A stretch of DNA of 64,000 bases, from NCBI RefSeq assembly GCF_018919145.1, contig NZ_JAHLQJ010000023.1, positions 1-64,000 of the forward strand. Direction: 5' to 3'. Source of the stretch: Paenibacillus brevis (GTDB lineage Bacteria > Bacillota > Bacilli > Paenibacillales > Paenibacillaceae). Each line of letters begins with the position of its first letter. Position 1 is the stretch's first letter. This document shows positions 39,201 to 49,252 of the stretch, piece by piece. Made by a program: the position numbers and the translations under genes. The notes beneath the pieces are model-generated. The model did not search any database. It was not told the origin of the DNA and saw nothing but the letters and a program-made list of their open reading frames with translations.

Positions 39201-39730
39201 CTCATCTCGCCCCGTGACTCTACACGTTCCACTCGCTCATAGCCAAGCTTGACCATGTGGCTGAGGAAGGAATCCAGCTCCAGAATGCCACCCAGCTCGA
39301 TGGACAAGCCGGCTTCGGCGATCTCCTCCGGAACCGGAATAAAGCGGCGCACACCAGAATAAGGCACCACCACAATGCCCCGGAATGAACGGGAGGAACA
39401 TTGCAGCAGAACCTCGATTCGCTGAGCCAGCGTCTCGGGACTCGAGACCGCCGCCTCTGCAGCAACCAGCTCATTGGCCGGATAAAGTAAGACTTGACCG
39501 GGTGAGAGCGCTTCCTGCAAATCCTCAGCAATTTTCTGTGCGGCAAACATATTATGGGTCACGATGAGCAGGGGCCGATTACTCTCCTGATGCAGGGCAG
39601 CCAGCGCTACTTGCCGGGAAGAACCCGACAAACCCGAGATTAACTGCTCCTTCATCCCTGCACCTACTCCCGCCACCATGGATGCAAAGTCCGTGTCGCG
39701 GGAAAATGCTTGTATTAGTGCTTGTAACAA
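36203..39730 (-). CDS. mfd: Transcription-repair coupling factor Mfd
   Basis: Translocase that removes stalled RNA polymerase and recruits UvrA. 1175 residues in the usual order: UvrB-like N-terminal domains, an RNA polymerase-interaction domain (VGDYVVHQNHGIGKYLGI, about 500), a RecG-like helicase core with Walker A CGDVGYGKTEVAIRAA, DEEQRFG box and TATPIPRTLHMSM, and a C-terminal TRCF domain. The TTG at 39730 is chosen since AGAGG lies 8 nt upstream and the product then begins MLQALIQAF. Confidence 0.96.
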   Translation of the reverse strand: MLQALIQAFSRDTDFASMVAGVGAGMKEQLISGLSGSSRQVALAALHQESNRPLLIVTHNMFAAQKIAEDLQEALSPGQVLLYPANELVAAEAAVSSPETLAQRIEVLLQCSSRSFRGIVVVPYSGVRRFIPVPEEIAEAGLSIELGGILELDSFLSHMVKLGYERVERVESRGEMSVRGGIIDFYPLTSSLAYRVELFDDEIDSIRTFDPADQRSIEQVKQVSVPPCKELIASKERLEKAAQMAEVRLQMQLEKMTDRQAKNKLRDEISRELELMREHVYFPEIYKYISLIYPENKILYDYMPDDTLLILDEPARLLETARQLERDESEWNLHLLQNGKSLPELPLALSGDRVLYHRPFQTLFLSLFLRQVPHTQPQNILNFVSRTMQDFHGQMNVLKAEMERWKKSGAQVIMLANGEERMDRMRRVLEDYGIEEPTLLQGNLQSGFELPSVHLVVITEGEMFSQKQRKVRKAGKSMDNAQRIKSYSELKVGDYVVHQNHGIGKYLGIGTLEVGGIHKDYMHIMYAGGDKLSVPIEQIDMIQKYVASEDKEPKIYKLGGNEWTRVKNKVRSSVQDIADDLIKLYAERQASPGYAFEKDSPEQQEFEGMFPYEETPDQLRAIEEIKKDMEQSRPMDRLLCGDVGYGKTEVAIRAAFKAAIEGKQVAVLVPTTILAQQHYETFRERFGEYPINIQSLSRFRSRKEQNETIKGVRQGTVDIVIGTHRILSQDLVFKDLGLLIVDEEQRFGVTHKEKLKKLKTNVDVLTLTATPIPRTLHMSMLGVRDLSVIETPPENRFPVQTYVVEHSQALVRESIEREMARGGQIYYLYNRVQGIQEMAAQISMLVPDARVGIGHGQMSEQELEKTILDFLDGEYDVLVSTSIIETGVDIPNVNTLIVHDADKMGLSQLYQLRGRVGRSNRIAYAYFTYQRDKSLTEVAEKRLQSIKEFTELGSGFKIAMRDLSIRGAGNLLGAEQHGFIASVGFDLYSQMLAEEIQKRKITMLGEQQADEISWNTAIDLGIDAYLPSDYIYDSIQKIEIYKKTASAATFEEVAELEDELLDRFGELPEAVQNLMSVARVKLYGKRYGIESVTLRGEEVVLKFYEGREKVMVPAKFMEVGNLFGRRVQFNQGSNIVVRIQTKGMDEKEMMGLLEQFLGALKDSFKAKGELQNVSR

Positions 39731-39796
39731 ATGAGGCACCTCTCTAATAACTATTATTTTCAACAATCCATGTCATTACAGCGAGTACAGCGAAGC

Positions 39797-39828
39797 AAAA
39801 AGGAGCCTCAGCAACCGTGCCAAGGCTC
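39797..39828 (-). terminator. Probable terminator after fin
   Basis: Stem GAGCCT/AGGCTC with a 14-nt loop, followed on the minus strand by CTTTTTGCTT. Confidence 0.65.
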
Positions 39829-39844
39829 TGTATCTGTTATCCAT

Positions 39845-40075
39845 TTACTGCAGAAGATTCGAGAGGAGCGTCAATTCCGGGTTGTTGTCCAGCGCTTCTT
39901 TGCAATAATCGCATGTAATCCGGACTGTTGTATCTCCGTTCGAATTATACGCTATTATATCTCTGCGCTCATCGGGGGTCAAGAATTGGAACCCCAGCTG
40001 GGACTCAGATACCTGGTCTGAATCTATTCTACCAATAAATGTACGGCAATGCCTGCAAACATAGTTTATAGCCAT
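39845..40075 (-). CDS. fin: Anti-sigma-F factor Fin
   Basis: 76-residue zinc-ribbon protein: YVCRHCRTFIG at the N-terminus and ITCDYCKEALDNNPE at the C-terminus give two CxxC pairs. In Bacillus, Fin (YabK) binds RNA polymerase to shut off sigma-F when sigma-G takes over. Its place between pth and mfd is conserved. GGAGG lies upstream of the ATG. Confidence 0.92.
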   Translation of the reverse strand: MAINYVCRHCRTFIGRIDSDQVSESQLGFQFLTPDERRDIIAYNSNGDTTVRITCDYCKEALDNNPELTLLSNLLQ

Positions 40076-40264
40076 ATCTATATGCCTCCCGAAGGTCGAT
40101 TATACCCTTCAGTATGCCCAGTTAACCTTGTATCAAGTCTCGTTCAGTAAAAAGTTGAGCTCAGTGGTTCAGATTATGTCCACTTTCTTGAGTCCCACGC
40201 TCACAATTTTAATGCTTTTTGTCACTAAAATCGCCACATGGACTAATGCCTTTTGTTACTTGTC

Positions 40265-40825
40265 CTAACCGTTGAACTTGGCCATGGTCTGTTCAAACGT
40301 ATGGTCCAGACTGTACTCCAGCGCATCACACGCCGCTTCAATGGACTGGGTCAGCAGCGGCACTTCCTTCTTGCTGAAGCCTGACAAGACATAGTCTACC
40401 ACCGCGAACCCCGGTTCTGGACGGGAAATCCCCATACGGATCCGGTTAAAGCTCTGGGTTCCGGTATGCTGGATGATGGACTTGATGCCGTTGTGTCCCC
40501 CCGCACTTCCCTGATAGCGAAGCCGGTTGCGCCCTACCTCCGTATCCAGATCATCGTAGACGACGATCATGTCTTCCAGCGGCACTTTATAATAATCCAT
40601 AAAAGCACGAACGGCTTCACCGGACAGGTTCATATAGGTCATTGGCTTGATCAGCGCCACCTTGCCTCCCGGCAGCATGCCTTCGCCGATCAATGCCTTG
40701 CATTTGCTCTGCTTGATGGCGATGCTATGGCGTCTGGCCAATTCATCAAGCGCCATAAAGCCGACATTGTGCCTTGTCTTCTCATACTTGGTCCCGGGAT
40801 TGCCAAGACCTACGATCCATTTCAT
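40265..40825 (-). CDS. pth: Peptidyl-tRNA hydrolase
   Basis: Releases tRNA from abortive peptidyl-tRNAs. The 186 residues match the family: IVGLGNPGTKYEKTRHNVGF (with the catalytic His), PMTYMNLSGEAV, the catalytic-Asp segment VVYDDLD and the GSAGGHNGIKSI loop. The ATG at 40825 has GGAGG 8 nt upstream; codons further up are not conserved. Known as spoVC in Bacillus. Confidence 0.97.
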   Translation of the reverse strand: MKWIVGLGNPGTKYEKTRHNVGFMALDELARRHSIAIKQSKCKALIGEGMLPGGKVALIKPMTYMNLSGEAVRAFMDYYKVPLEDMIVVYDDLDTEVGRNRLRYQGSAGGHNGIKSIIQHTGTQSFNRIRMGISRPEPGFAVVDYVLSGFSKKEVPLLTQSIEAACDALEYSLDHTFEQTMAKFNG

Positions 40826-40861
40826 TGCAGTACCTCCACGTCTTGTATCATCATACGCCGA

Positions 40862-40898
40862 CAGGGGTTGCGCCCTTTGCACGAGGGCGCAACCCCTG
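40862..40898. terminator. Perfect 15-bp hairpin between prs and pth
   Basis: CAGGGGTTGCGCCCT and its exact complement enclose a 7-nt loop. Neither strand has a T-run, so it may terminate weakly, stabilise the prs mRNA 3' end, or serve as a processing site. Confidence 0.6.
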
Positions 40899-40923
40899 AT
40901 GTAATCTCAATAACTTGATGTGC

Positions 40924-41877
40924 TTATTCGATCTCGAACAGCTTGCTGATGGACAGCTCCTCATGGACGCGAATGATCGCTTCACCCATAAGCGGAGCAA
41001 CGGATAAAATCTTCAGCTTGCTGGTCGGATTCGGATGGATAATCGGAATGGTATCCGTTACGATAACTTCCTTCAGCGGCGAATTCTCAAGACGCTCCAT
41101 CGCCGGTCCCGACAGCACCGGATGCGTACAACAAGCGTATACCTCTTCCACGCCGCCTTCCTTCAAGGCATTGGCGCCAAGAATAATAGTGCCTGCCGTA
41201 TCGATGATATCATCGATAAGAATCGCCGTCTTGCCCTCGATATTACCAATAATGTTCATCACTTCGCTCACATTCGGCTCCGGACGGCGCTTATCGATAA
41301 TAGCCAGAGGTGCGTTCAGGAAGTCTGCCAGCTTACGCGCACGAACAACACCGCCATGGTCCGGGGATACAACCACCGGATTCTGGATGTGCTTGGAACG
41401 GAAATATTGAGCCAGAATCGGAACGCCGAGCATATGGTCGACCGGAATATCGAAGAAGCCCTGAATCTGCATAGCGTGCAGATCCATCGTAATCACACGG
41501 TGGGCTCCCGCCTTCTCGATCAAATTCGCTACTAGCTTGGCCGTAATCGGATCACGCGAACGAGCTTTGCGGTCCTGACGGGCATAACCATAGTACGGAA
41601 TAACAACGTTGATGCTCTTGGCCGAAGCCCGTTTCAGAGCATCTACCATGACAAGCAGCTCCATCAAATTATCGTTGACCGGTGCACAGGTCGATTGAAC
41701 GATATACACATGGCAACCACGGACACTCTCAGACAGCTTGACCTGAATCTCGCCATCGCTGAAGCTTGTCGTCTCCGAATCTCCCATCGGAATGCCGATG
41801 TAATCTGCAATTTGATGGGCCAGCTTGGGATTAGAGTTACAAGTGAATATCTTCAGTTTAGAATCACAATAAGTCAT
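40924..41877 (-). CDS. prs: Ribose-phosphate pyrophosphokinase (PRPP synthetase)
   Basis: Makes PRPP from ribose 5-phosphate and ATP. The 317 residues match class I enzymes: [20 protein letters not shown], the [15 protein letters not shown] flexible loop, HAMQIQGFF and the PRPP motif [17 protein letters not shown] at 41877 has GGAGGG 11 nt upstream. It supplies PRPP for the purine, NAD and salvage enzymes in this window. A ctc (general-stress ribosomal L25-like) gene, which follows prs in Bacillus, is absent. Confidence 0.98.
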   Translation of the reverse strand: MTYCDSKLKIFTCNSNPKLAHQIADYIGIPMGDSETTSFSDGEIQVKLSESVRGCHVYIVQSTCAPVNDNLMELLVMVDALKRASAKSINVVIPYYGYARQDRKARSRDPITAKLVANLIEKAGAHRVITMDLHAMQIQGFFDIPVDHMLGVPILAQYFRSKHIQNPVVVSPDHGGVVRARKLADFLNAPLAIIDKRRPEPNVSEVMNIIGNIEGKTAILIDDIIDTAGTIILGANALKEGGVEEVYACCTHPVLSGPAMERLENSPLKEVIVTDTIPIIHPNPTSKLKILSVAPLMGEAIIRVHEELSISKLFEIE

Positions 41878-41956
41878 AAATTTAATTACCCTCCGTGCTA
41901 GTAGATAGTTAGTTATCCCGTCAAAAATTAAAAACCTGCTCTGAATACACCATCCG

Positions 41957-43363
41957 TTAGTCTTGCTGCTTCTTGGCTTGTGCCTTCGCCTTGGCGCGGG
42001 CACGTATCTTATCGGCATAGCCCGGCTTGTTCTCCTGCCGGATCCGGGCAATAGCCAGATCATTATCTCCAACCGAGTGGGTAATTGTCGAGCCTGCCAC
42101 TACAAAGGCTCCGTCACCGATTTTGACCGGAGCAATCAAATTGACATTGCTGCCAATGAACGCATTGTCACCAATTTCGGTTACTGATTTATTATACCCA
42201 TCGTAATTGACCGTTATCGCACCACAGCCGATATTTACGTTCTTGCCGACCTTGGCATCGCCGATATAACTAAGATGGGATACCTTGGCTCCGTCATCCA
42301 GCGTGGCGTTCTTGATCTCTACGAAATCTCCTACTTTCACATGCTCGCCAAGCTTGGTGCCTGGACGCAAATAAGCGAACGGTCCGACCGTCGTTTCTTT
42401 ACCGACTTCCGCCTGCGTAAGGACCGACCGTGTTACCTTCGCGCCATCATGAATCACACTGTTTTCAATTTCCGCAGCGGGACCGATAATGCAATCTTCA
42501 CCGATTACAGTCTGTCCCTTCAGGGTCGTGCCCGGATAAATGACCGTATCTGCCCCGATGACCACATCCGCTCCGATATAGGTAGAGGATGGATCAATTA
42601 ACGTAACTCCGCCGAGCATATGCTTCCGGTTGATCCGTTCACGCATCAGACCCTCCGCTTCAGCTAATGCCAGCCGATCATTGACACCGATCGACTCCGA
42701 ATGATCCGAGGTTTGGTAGCCTTCCACACTCTCTCCGGCTTGAACCAGAATTCCGATAACATCCGTTAAGTAGTATTCCTGCTGAGCATTGCTGTTTGTT
42801 ACCTGCTCCAGCGCCGCAAATAACTTCGCATTATCAAAGCAATAAGTACCCGTGTTGATCTCCTGTACCGCATCCTCATCGGGGGTACAGTCCTTCTGCT
42901 CGACAATCCGCAGAACAGAGCCGCCGACTGTGTCCCGAATAATCCGTCCATAGCCCTGCGGCCGATCCATTGACGCCGTCAGAATCGTCGCCGCAGCCCC
43001 TTGGCGGGTATGCAGCTCGATCATAGCCTGCAGCGTATCCTCTTTCACAAGCGGAGTATCGCCGCAAATCACAATGGTCGTTCCCTCTTCCTGGCTGAGC
43101 AAGGCGCCGGCTTGCTTCACGGCATGTCCGGTTCCCAGCTGCTGCTCTTGCAACACGTATTCGGCACTCGTTCCCAGATAAGACTTGACCGCATCGGCGC
43201 CGTGGCCTACAACCACGATTCTGCGCTCACATTCGATTTTCTTCACCGTATCAAGCACATGCCCGACCATCGGTTTGCCGCTTACGGGATGCAAAACTTT
43301 GTAGAGCTTCGACTTCATTCGCTTCCCTTGACCTGCGGCAAGAATAATCGCAAATCTTTTCAA
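41957..43363 (-). CDS. glmU: Bifunctional N-acetylglucosamine-1-phosphate uridyltransferase/acetyltransferase
   Basis: Makes UDP-GlcNAc for peptidoglycan and teichoic acid. 468 residues: an N-terminal nucleotidyltransferase ([20 protein letters not shown], then [11 protein letters not shown] and ICGDTPLV) and a C-terminal left-handed beta-helix of hexapeptide repeats ([20 protein letters not shown] and following) with acetyltransferase residues near [18 protein letters not shown]. The basic Lys/Ala tail ends [15 protein letters not shown]. The start is TTG. Confidence 0.97.
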   Translation of the reverse strand: MKRFAIILAAGQGKRMKSKLYKVLHPVSGKPMVGHVLDTVKKIECERRIVVVGHGADAVKSYLGTSAEYVLQEQQLGTGHAVKQAGALLSQEEGTTIVICGDTPLVKEDTLQAMIELHTRQGAAATILTASMDRPQGYGRIIRDTVGGSVLRIVEQKDCTPDEDAVQEINTGTYCFDNAKLFAALEQVTNSNAQQEYYLTDVIGILVQAGESVEGYQTSDHSESIGVNDRLALAEAEGLMRERINRKHMLGGVTLIDPSSTYIGADVVIGADTVIYPGTTLKGQTVIGEDCIIGPAAEIENSVIHDGAKVTRSVLTQAEVGKETTVGPFAYLRPGTKLGEHVKVGDFVEIKNATLDDGAKVSHLSYIGDAKVGKNVNIGCGAITVNYDGYNKSVTEIGDNAFIGSNVNLIAPVKIGDGAFVVAGSTITHSVGDNDLAIARIRQENKPGYADKIRARAKAKAQAKKQQD

Positions 43364-43415
43364 GGCCCTGGCCTCCTTCTCTTGAACTCATTACTGAATA
43401 TATCTCATTTAGGGC

Positions 43416-43455
43416 AAAAAGAAAAGAGAGCCATGATCACATGGCTCCCTTTTCT
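43416..43455 (-). terminator. Intrinsic terminator after spoVG
   Basis: Long stem AGAAAAG-n-GAGCCATG with CATGGCTC-n-CTTTTCT, 4-nt loop, followed on the minus strand by TTTTTGCC. Confidence 0.85.
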
Positions 43456-43487
43456 CGAACCCCAATTAAAGAATCAAAACTAATGAC

Positions 43488-43775
43488 TTAAGCTCCCTCT
43501 TCAATAGCAACCTCTTCTTGTTCGGCAGCTCGCTCGTACTCAGCCAGGACTGCAGCTTGGATCTTCTCCCGTGTTCCTGAAGAGATCGGATGCGCAATGT
43601 CCCGGAATTCCCCGTCTGGAGTACGCTTGCTTGGCATAGCCACGAACATCCCATTGTTGCCATCAATCACACGAATGTCATGAACAACAAACTCGTTATC
43701 GATGGTAATGGATGCGATCGCTTTCATTCTGCCTTCAGAGCTGACTCGGCGGAGTCTTACATCCGTAATTTGCAT
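43488..43775 (-). CDS. spoVG: Septation/RNA-binding regulator SpoVG
   Basis: 95 residues, the family length: [40 protein letters not shown], then [16 protein letters not shown]. SpoVG is a small site-specific nucleic-acid-binding protein affecting septation and many regulons. GGTGG precedes the ATG. It lies behind a perfect sigma-H promoter, as expected from Bacillus. The ridA gene that lies between purR and spoVG in Bacillus is missing. Confidence 0.97.
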   Translation of the reverse strand: MQITDVRLRRVSSEGRMKAIASITIDNEFVVHDIRVIDGNNGMFVAMPSKRTPDGEFRDIAHPISSGTREKIQAAVLAEYERAAEQEEVAIEEGA

Positions 43776-43813
43776 ATGTGTTCACCACCTTTTTCCATCA
43801 GAGACTTGGTGTA

Positions 43814-43842
43814 ATATTCCACATAGCAAACGGAAATCCTTT
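43814..43842 (-). promoter_or_regulatory. Sigma-H promoter of spoVG
   Basis: On the minus strand AAAGGATTT (43834-43842), 11 nt, then GTGGAATAT (43814-43822) fits the Bacillus sigma-H consensus RnAGGAwww-N11/12-RnnGAATww at every position. A TGTCGAA Spo0A-like box lies at 43898-43904. Confidence 0.85.
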
Positions 43843-43962
43843 TTTTTTTGCGAACAAAATAGCCTGATTTCAAGGTTTTTTTTGAAAAAAAGAGCTTTTC
43901 GACATGTTTCGTCTTAAATTCCAGTCGTTTTACAGGGAATCGACATTGAATGCCCTATTTTT

Positions 43963-44787
43963 CTAGGAAAAATAATTCCCCGGAGCAACCGAAATTTCCT
44001 TTTCCTTCGCATCCACTGCGGTCAGGGTAGCCAACGAGATATAATCCTGCAGCAACCGCTGTCCGGATTCCACTTCTCCAGACTCTACCAGAACGCCGAC
44101 TCCGGCAACTGTGGCATTGAACTCCGCTAACAAATCTACCATCCCCTGGATGGTGCCCCCCGCCTTCATGAAGTCGTCAACGATTAGCACCTTTGACTTC
44201 TCCTTCAGAGCTCTCCGGGACAAAGTCATCGTATGCAGACTCTTATGAGAACCGGACACATAGTTAATGCTTACGGCTGAGCCTTCCGTCACCTGATGAT
44301 CACGGCGCACCAGTACGACCGGCAGGTTCAGTTCCGCCCCCGTAGCATAAGCCAGCGGAATACCCTTCGTCTCCACGGTCATGACACAATCAATGTCTTT
44401 GCCTGCAAATGCGGTAGCAAATAATTTGCCCGCCTCCTGCATAAAGCCCGGCAAGCCAAGCAAATCAGACATATACAAATAGCCGCCAGGCAGAATCCGC
44501 TCCGGCTCTGACAACTTCTCACACAGACGACTCACAAAATCAAGCGCCTGCTCCCTGCCCATCTTCGGGATATATCTTACGCCTCCCGCAGCCCCGGCCA
44601 GCGTCTGCAGCTCACCGGTGCCTTCCTCTTCGAATACTTCTTTTATGATCCCGAGATCCTCGCTGATTGAAGACTTAGCCGCGCCATAGCGCTGGGCAAA
44701 AGTGGTTAGCGGGATGAGTTGATGCGGTCTTGCCAATAAATACTGGGTCATTTCCACCAACCGGGCGCTTCTCTTAAATTTTTTCAC
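43963..44787 (-). CDS. purR: Purine operon repressor PurR
   Basis: 274 residues: an N-terminal winged helix (about 1-75: RSARLVEMTQYLLARPHQLI, then AAKSSISEDLGIIKE) and a C-terminal phosphoribosyltransferase-like effector domain with the PRPP motif VLIVDDFMKAGGT. It represses purine genes; PRPP relieves it. GTG at 44787 has GAGGG 7 nt upstream; the longer frame adds non-conserved residues. Confidence 0.96.
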   Translation of the reverse strand: MKKFKRSARLVEMTQYLLARPHQLIPLTTFAQRYGAAKSSISEDLGIIKEVFEEEGTGELQTLAGAAGGVRYIPKMGREQALDFVSRLCEKLSEPERILPGGYLYMSDLLGLPGFMQEAGKLFATAFAGKDIDCVMTVETKGIPLAYATGAELNLPVVLVRRDHQVTEGSAVSINYVSGSHKSLHTMTLSRRALKEKSKVLIVDDFMKAGGTIQGMVDLLAEFNATVAGVGVLVESGEVESGQRLLQDYISLATLTAVDAKEKEISVAPGNYFS

Positions 44788-44877
44788 GAAGAATCCCTCG
44801 CTAAATCCGAATATTATATTGTAAATATAACATTTTTGTACGTTTTTTATCAAGTTTTTTCCTGTCGTTTCCAAACT

Positions 44878-45732
44878 TTATGTTAAAAGGCGAACCGCGT
44901 ACACCTCTTTGCAGAAGCCGCGAAGGCCGTTATAGATTCTCGGAACCTTCGATTCCTTTGATACCAGCCCGAATACGGTCGGGCCGCTTCCGGACATCAG
45001 AACGCCATCGGCTCCTAGCCGGATCATCGTGTTCTTTAAATGAGCCACATCCGGGTACAGCTCCAGTGTCACGTCCTCCAGCACATTTCCAAGCTCTCTG
45101 CACACTCCATCAAAAGAACCCTGCTCAATCGCCGCTCTCATCCGTGCGGCCGAAGGATGCGAGACAAGCTCATCGGCTCTTAGCCGTCCATACACATCCG
45201 CCGTCGATACATTGATCGGCAACTTCGCCAGGATGACCCAGCATTGTGGAGGCGGGCTCAAGGGAGTCAGCTTCTCTCCCCTGCCGGTAGCAAGGGCAGT
45301 TCCTCCGGTTATGCAGAAGGGCACATCCGAGCCAAGCTCTGCACCAAGCTTCTTCAGCTCTTCCTGCGAGATCCCGAGGTTCCATAACCGGTTCAGTCCG
45401 CGAAGAGCTGCGGCAGCATCACTGCTTCCGCCAGCCAAGCCTGCGGCAACAGGGATTTTCTTATCCAAATGAATATGAACCCCGCTTCTGACATCATAAC
45501 GATCCTTAAGTAATCTGGCTGCCTGAAAAGCCAGGTTCTTCTCATCCAATGGGATATAGCCAGCCTGGCTAGAGATAATGATCGTATCTCCGGGGAGAGC
45601 ACTCATTTCCAGACGATCGGACAAGTCTACCATGGACATGATCATCTCAACCTCATGATAGCCGTCCGGGCGTTTATGTAGAACATCCAGCATTAAATTG
45701 ATTTTAGCTGGCGCCTTTTCGTATATTTTCAT
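44878..45732 (-). CDS. ispE: 4-diphosphocytidyl-2-C-methyl-D-erythritol kinase
   Basis: GHMP kinase of the MEP isoprenoid pathway. 284 residues: [20 protein letters not shown] at the N-terminus, the ATP loop [20 protein letters not shown] (about 96-115) and the C-terminal [17 protein letters not shown] at 45732 has GGGGCGG upstream. Lies between sspF and purR as in Bacillus. Confidence 0.97.
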   Translation of the reverse strand: MKIYEKAPAKINLMLDVLHKRPDGYHEVEMIMSMVDLSDRLEMSALPGDTIIISSQAGYIPLDEKNLAFQAARLLKDRYDVRSGVHIHLDKKIPVAAGLAGGSSDAAAALRGLNRLWNLGISQEELKKLGAELGSDVPFCITGGTALATGRGEKLTPLSPPPQCWVILAKLPINVSTADVYGRLRADELVSHPSAARMRAAIEQGSFDGVCRELGNVLEDVTLELYPDVAHLKNTMIRLGADGVLMSGSGPTVFGLVSKESKVPRIYNGLRGFCKEVYAVRLLT

Positions 45733-45873
45733 TCCGCCCGCCCCTTCCTTCACCGTGTCAGACTTAGCTTATTATAAAAAAAAGTACGCGCTAAGTCTAT
45801 GCACAGAAGACATTCTCTTTCTCTCAGCCAAAATGCCAGAATGCAGAAGTAGTGAATAGCAGACAGAACGAGG

Positions 45874-45900
45874 GCGGGCTCCTTCATCAGGAAGCCCGCG
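45874..45900 (-). terminator. Hairpin after sspF
   Basis: GCGGGCT and AGCCCGC arms just beyond the sspF stop. No T-run, so terminator activity is uncertain. Confidence 0.5.
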
Positions 45901-45911
45901 GATTGCCATAT

Positions 45912-46091
45912 CTATTGCTGCTTGGATGCGGCACGCTCCGCCAGCTCTATAGCCCGCTTGACCATATTGCCGGCATCCTTCGCCCGTATCCCGCCCCAGC
46001 CTTCCTGCTGGACCGTATCGTAGAACCCAAGATCCTTCGCCAACTCTACCTTCAGAGCCTCAGACATGGTACTGCGTCTTCTGCGCGACAT
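45912..46091 (-). CDS. sspF: Small acid-soluble spore protein, alpha/beta type (SspF-like)
   Basis: 59 residues: [20 protein letters not shown] then [32 protein letters not shown]. The [11 protein letters not shown] and GNMVKRA segments are the DNA-binding signatures of alpha/beta SASPs, which saturate spore DNA. The ATG at 46091 follows AAGGAGGAG. It is preceded by about 140 nt without a gene in which no convincing sigma-G promoter was found. Confidence 0.95.
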   Translation of the reverse strand: MSRRRRSTMSEALKVELAKDLGFYDTVQQEGWGGIRAKDAGNMVKRAIELAERAASKQQ

Positions 46092-46231
46092 GTACACTCC
46101 TCCTTGGATATAGGAATCAGGGAACACATCTGTAGTGTGCTCTCATCGCCCGGATTCATGCCAAGTGAAATCTTCCATGCGTCTGGATCGAAATAGACAA
46201 TGATGTCCGCGATAAATGAACACCGTGAAAA

Positions 46232-46272
46232 TAAAAAACCGGCTCAAGTGAAATTTTCACTGAGCCGGTTTT
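46232..46272 (-). terminator. Intrinsic terminator after veg
   Basis: Stem AAAACCGGCTCA-GTGAAA with TTTCAC-n-TGAGCCGGTTTT, followed on the minus strand by TTTATTTT. Confidence 0.95.
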
Positions 46273-46289
46273 GTCATCCCACAAGATGT

Positions 46290-46565
46290 TTAAGGTTTCG
46301 AATACGATAGCCTCATCCCATTGTCACTGTCACCGATCATGACTTCAACGGATTCGGTAAGGATATCGGCGTAACTATAGGATACACGCTTGGTTGATTG
46401 CTGCTCTTCATCCAGCTTAACGATGAAGACCGAAGGATAGGTCTCCTCCAACACTCCGGTGCGTTCTACGGTCTTACGGCGACCACCGTTTGCACGCAGC
46501 ATAATCTTCTGTCCCACGTGAGCGTCAAGACTATGTTTTATTTCTGACAGCGCATTTTTAGCCAT
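46290..46565 (-). CDS. veg: Veg protein
   Basis: 91 residues: [40 protein letters not shown], then [20 protein letters not shown]. In Bacillus Veg is abundant and stimulates biofilm formation through SinR. The ATG at 46565 has GGAAGGTGG upstream. Two perfect-consensus promoters explain high expression. Confidence 0.96.
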   Translation of the reverse strand: MAKNALSEIKHSLDAHVGQKIMLRANGGRRKTVERTGVLEETYPSVFIVKLDEEQQSTKRVSYSYADILTESVEVMIGDSDNGMRLSYSKP

Positions 46566-46593
46566 TGCCTGTGACCACCTTCCTTCTTTGTCC

Positions 46594-46623
46594 ATTATAC
46601 AAGAAAGGTGGGGGTTTTGTCAA
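46594..46623 (-). promoter_or_regulatory. veg promoter, proximal
   Basis: TTGACA (46618-46623), 18 nt, TATAAT (46594-46599) on the minus strand. Confidence 0.92.
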
Positions 46624-46636
46624 ATCAAAATAAATA

Positions 46637-46666
46637 ATTATATCAGCATGAAAAAACGGTTGTCAA
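46637..46666 (-). promoter_or_regulatory. veg promoter, distal
   Basis: TTGACA (46661-46666), 18 nt, TATAAT (46637-46642) on the minus strand, 43 bp upstream of the proximal promoter; again both hexamers are perfect. Confidence 0.88.
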
Positions 46667-46710
46667 CGGTTTTTTTTCAGCATTCGGGGTTAAGCTATAA
46701 ATTTGTGAAA

Positions 46711-47601
46711 TTACATCGACGGAATGACCTTCAGCGCCGACAAATCCTTCAATTTTGGCAAGCCGATCCGATAGCAGCCTCGAGTCTCGATCCCTCCGAC
46801 TCCTTGCGTTCCGCTAACCGTATGATTCAAGACATCCGTGATATGAATCGTATCCCGAATTGAGGTTAGAGACGCCTTGGCAGCGATGTAGACTGGATCC
46901 AGCGCATGAATCAGCACGCGGGAGGGAGAGGACGCAAAATTGGCTCCGGCTTGGAGCAGCGCCTCAAAATGCGACTGGCAGGCTCCTGCGACGATGGTTA
47001 AGGCATCGAAGTTCCGTTCGTATTGTCTGGCTGTCTGAATGGCCTCCACAAAGTGCTTGGAATTCTTATAGCTGGATAAGCTATATAAATCCGTCGTGGG
47101 CCGATTCTTTAACACTCCATCATGACCGGTCAGCACCACAATATCCGGCTGGATGCTGGGCAGCAGGCGGTACAAGGCATTGGCCATGCCGGATTCGTTG
47201 ATATAATATCCGTGGGCCGGTACACGGAGTTTCTCATACAGGCTCATGCTTTTTTTCAAATAGCGCTCATCACCGTCCAGATGCAGAACCGTACCCGGAA
47301 CCTCGAAGTAAGAGGGCTCTCCGCTCACGTACCATTCCCGGCTCACTTCGGATTGATTCCGCTCGGCTAACTGCTTCCGGTTCTGATGCAGCCTCTCCAG
47401 GGATTCCGTCGCCTTGATCCTGGCTTTCTCTTCCCCCGCTGCAGCTTGATTTACTCTGGTCAAATCGCTCAGCGGCGCATCCGCCAAGAGCCGAAATTCT
47501 GTCCCTTTGATAATGGCCTGCTCCCGCACGATCTTCTCTATCCGGAAAGTGATATCTCCACCATAGGATTTGCGGACGACCAAGTCTCCCATACTCGTCA
47601 A
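46711..47601 (-). CDS. yabG: Sporulation-specific protease YabG
   Basis: About 296 residues of peptidase family U57. It shows GDLVVRKSYGGDITFRIEKI at the N-terminus, PDIVVLTGHDGVLKN in the centre and FDALTIVAGACQSHFEALLQ with a conserved Cys/His. YabG processes spore coat proteins in Bacillus. TTG at 47601 has AGAGG 8 nt upstream; an ATG three codons later is the alternative. The 3' end lies just before the distal veg promoter. Confidence 0.93.
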   Translation of the reverse strand: MTSMGDLVVRKSYGGDITFRIEKIVREQAIIKGTEFRLLADAPLSDLTRVNQAAAGEEKARIKATESLERLHQNRKQLAERNQSEVSREWYVSGEPSYFEVPGTVLHLDGDERYLKKSMSLYEKLRVPAHGYYINESGMANALYRLLPSIQPDIVVLTGHDGVLKNRPTTDLYSLSSYKNSKHFVEAIQTARQYERNFDALTIVAGACQSHFEALLQAGANFASSPSRVLIHALDPVYIAAKASLTSIRDTIHITDVLNHTVSGTQGVGGIETRGCYRIGLPKLKDLSALKVIPSM

Positions 47602-47657
47602 ATCAATCACCTCTTTCCCATCGTATGGGCAAATGAGGTGATTGGTTACATGAATGA

Positions 47658-49114
<1,457 letters not shown>

Positions 49115-49159
49115 CCTGATCCATTTCCTTTCCGTCAAATCATCTAAAGTCTTTACAAC

Positions 49160-49186
49160 AAAAAGAAGAGGAATTCTCCTCTTCTT
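49160..49186 (-). terminator. Intrinsic terminator after yabE
   Basis: 9-bp stem AAGAAGAGG/CCTCTTCTT with a 6-nt loop, followed on the minus strand by a TTTTGTTG run. Confidence 0.85.
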
Positions 49187-49252
49187 ATCCGTGTCTTATT
49201 CACTCACCCTAATAGTATCCCATTCCCCATGCAAAGTAAACGAGGGATCGCT

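Noticed and set aside
40110-40150. Possible sigma-F -10 (GGGCATACTG) upstream of fin
   Set aside because: The -10 fits but no acceptable -35 was found at 15 nt, so it is not listed as a promoter.
46091-46240. Possible sigma-G promoter for sspF (GAATC and CACACTA)
   Set aside because: The spacing (13 nt) is far from the usual ~18, so it is not credible.
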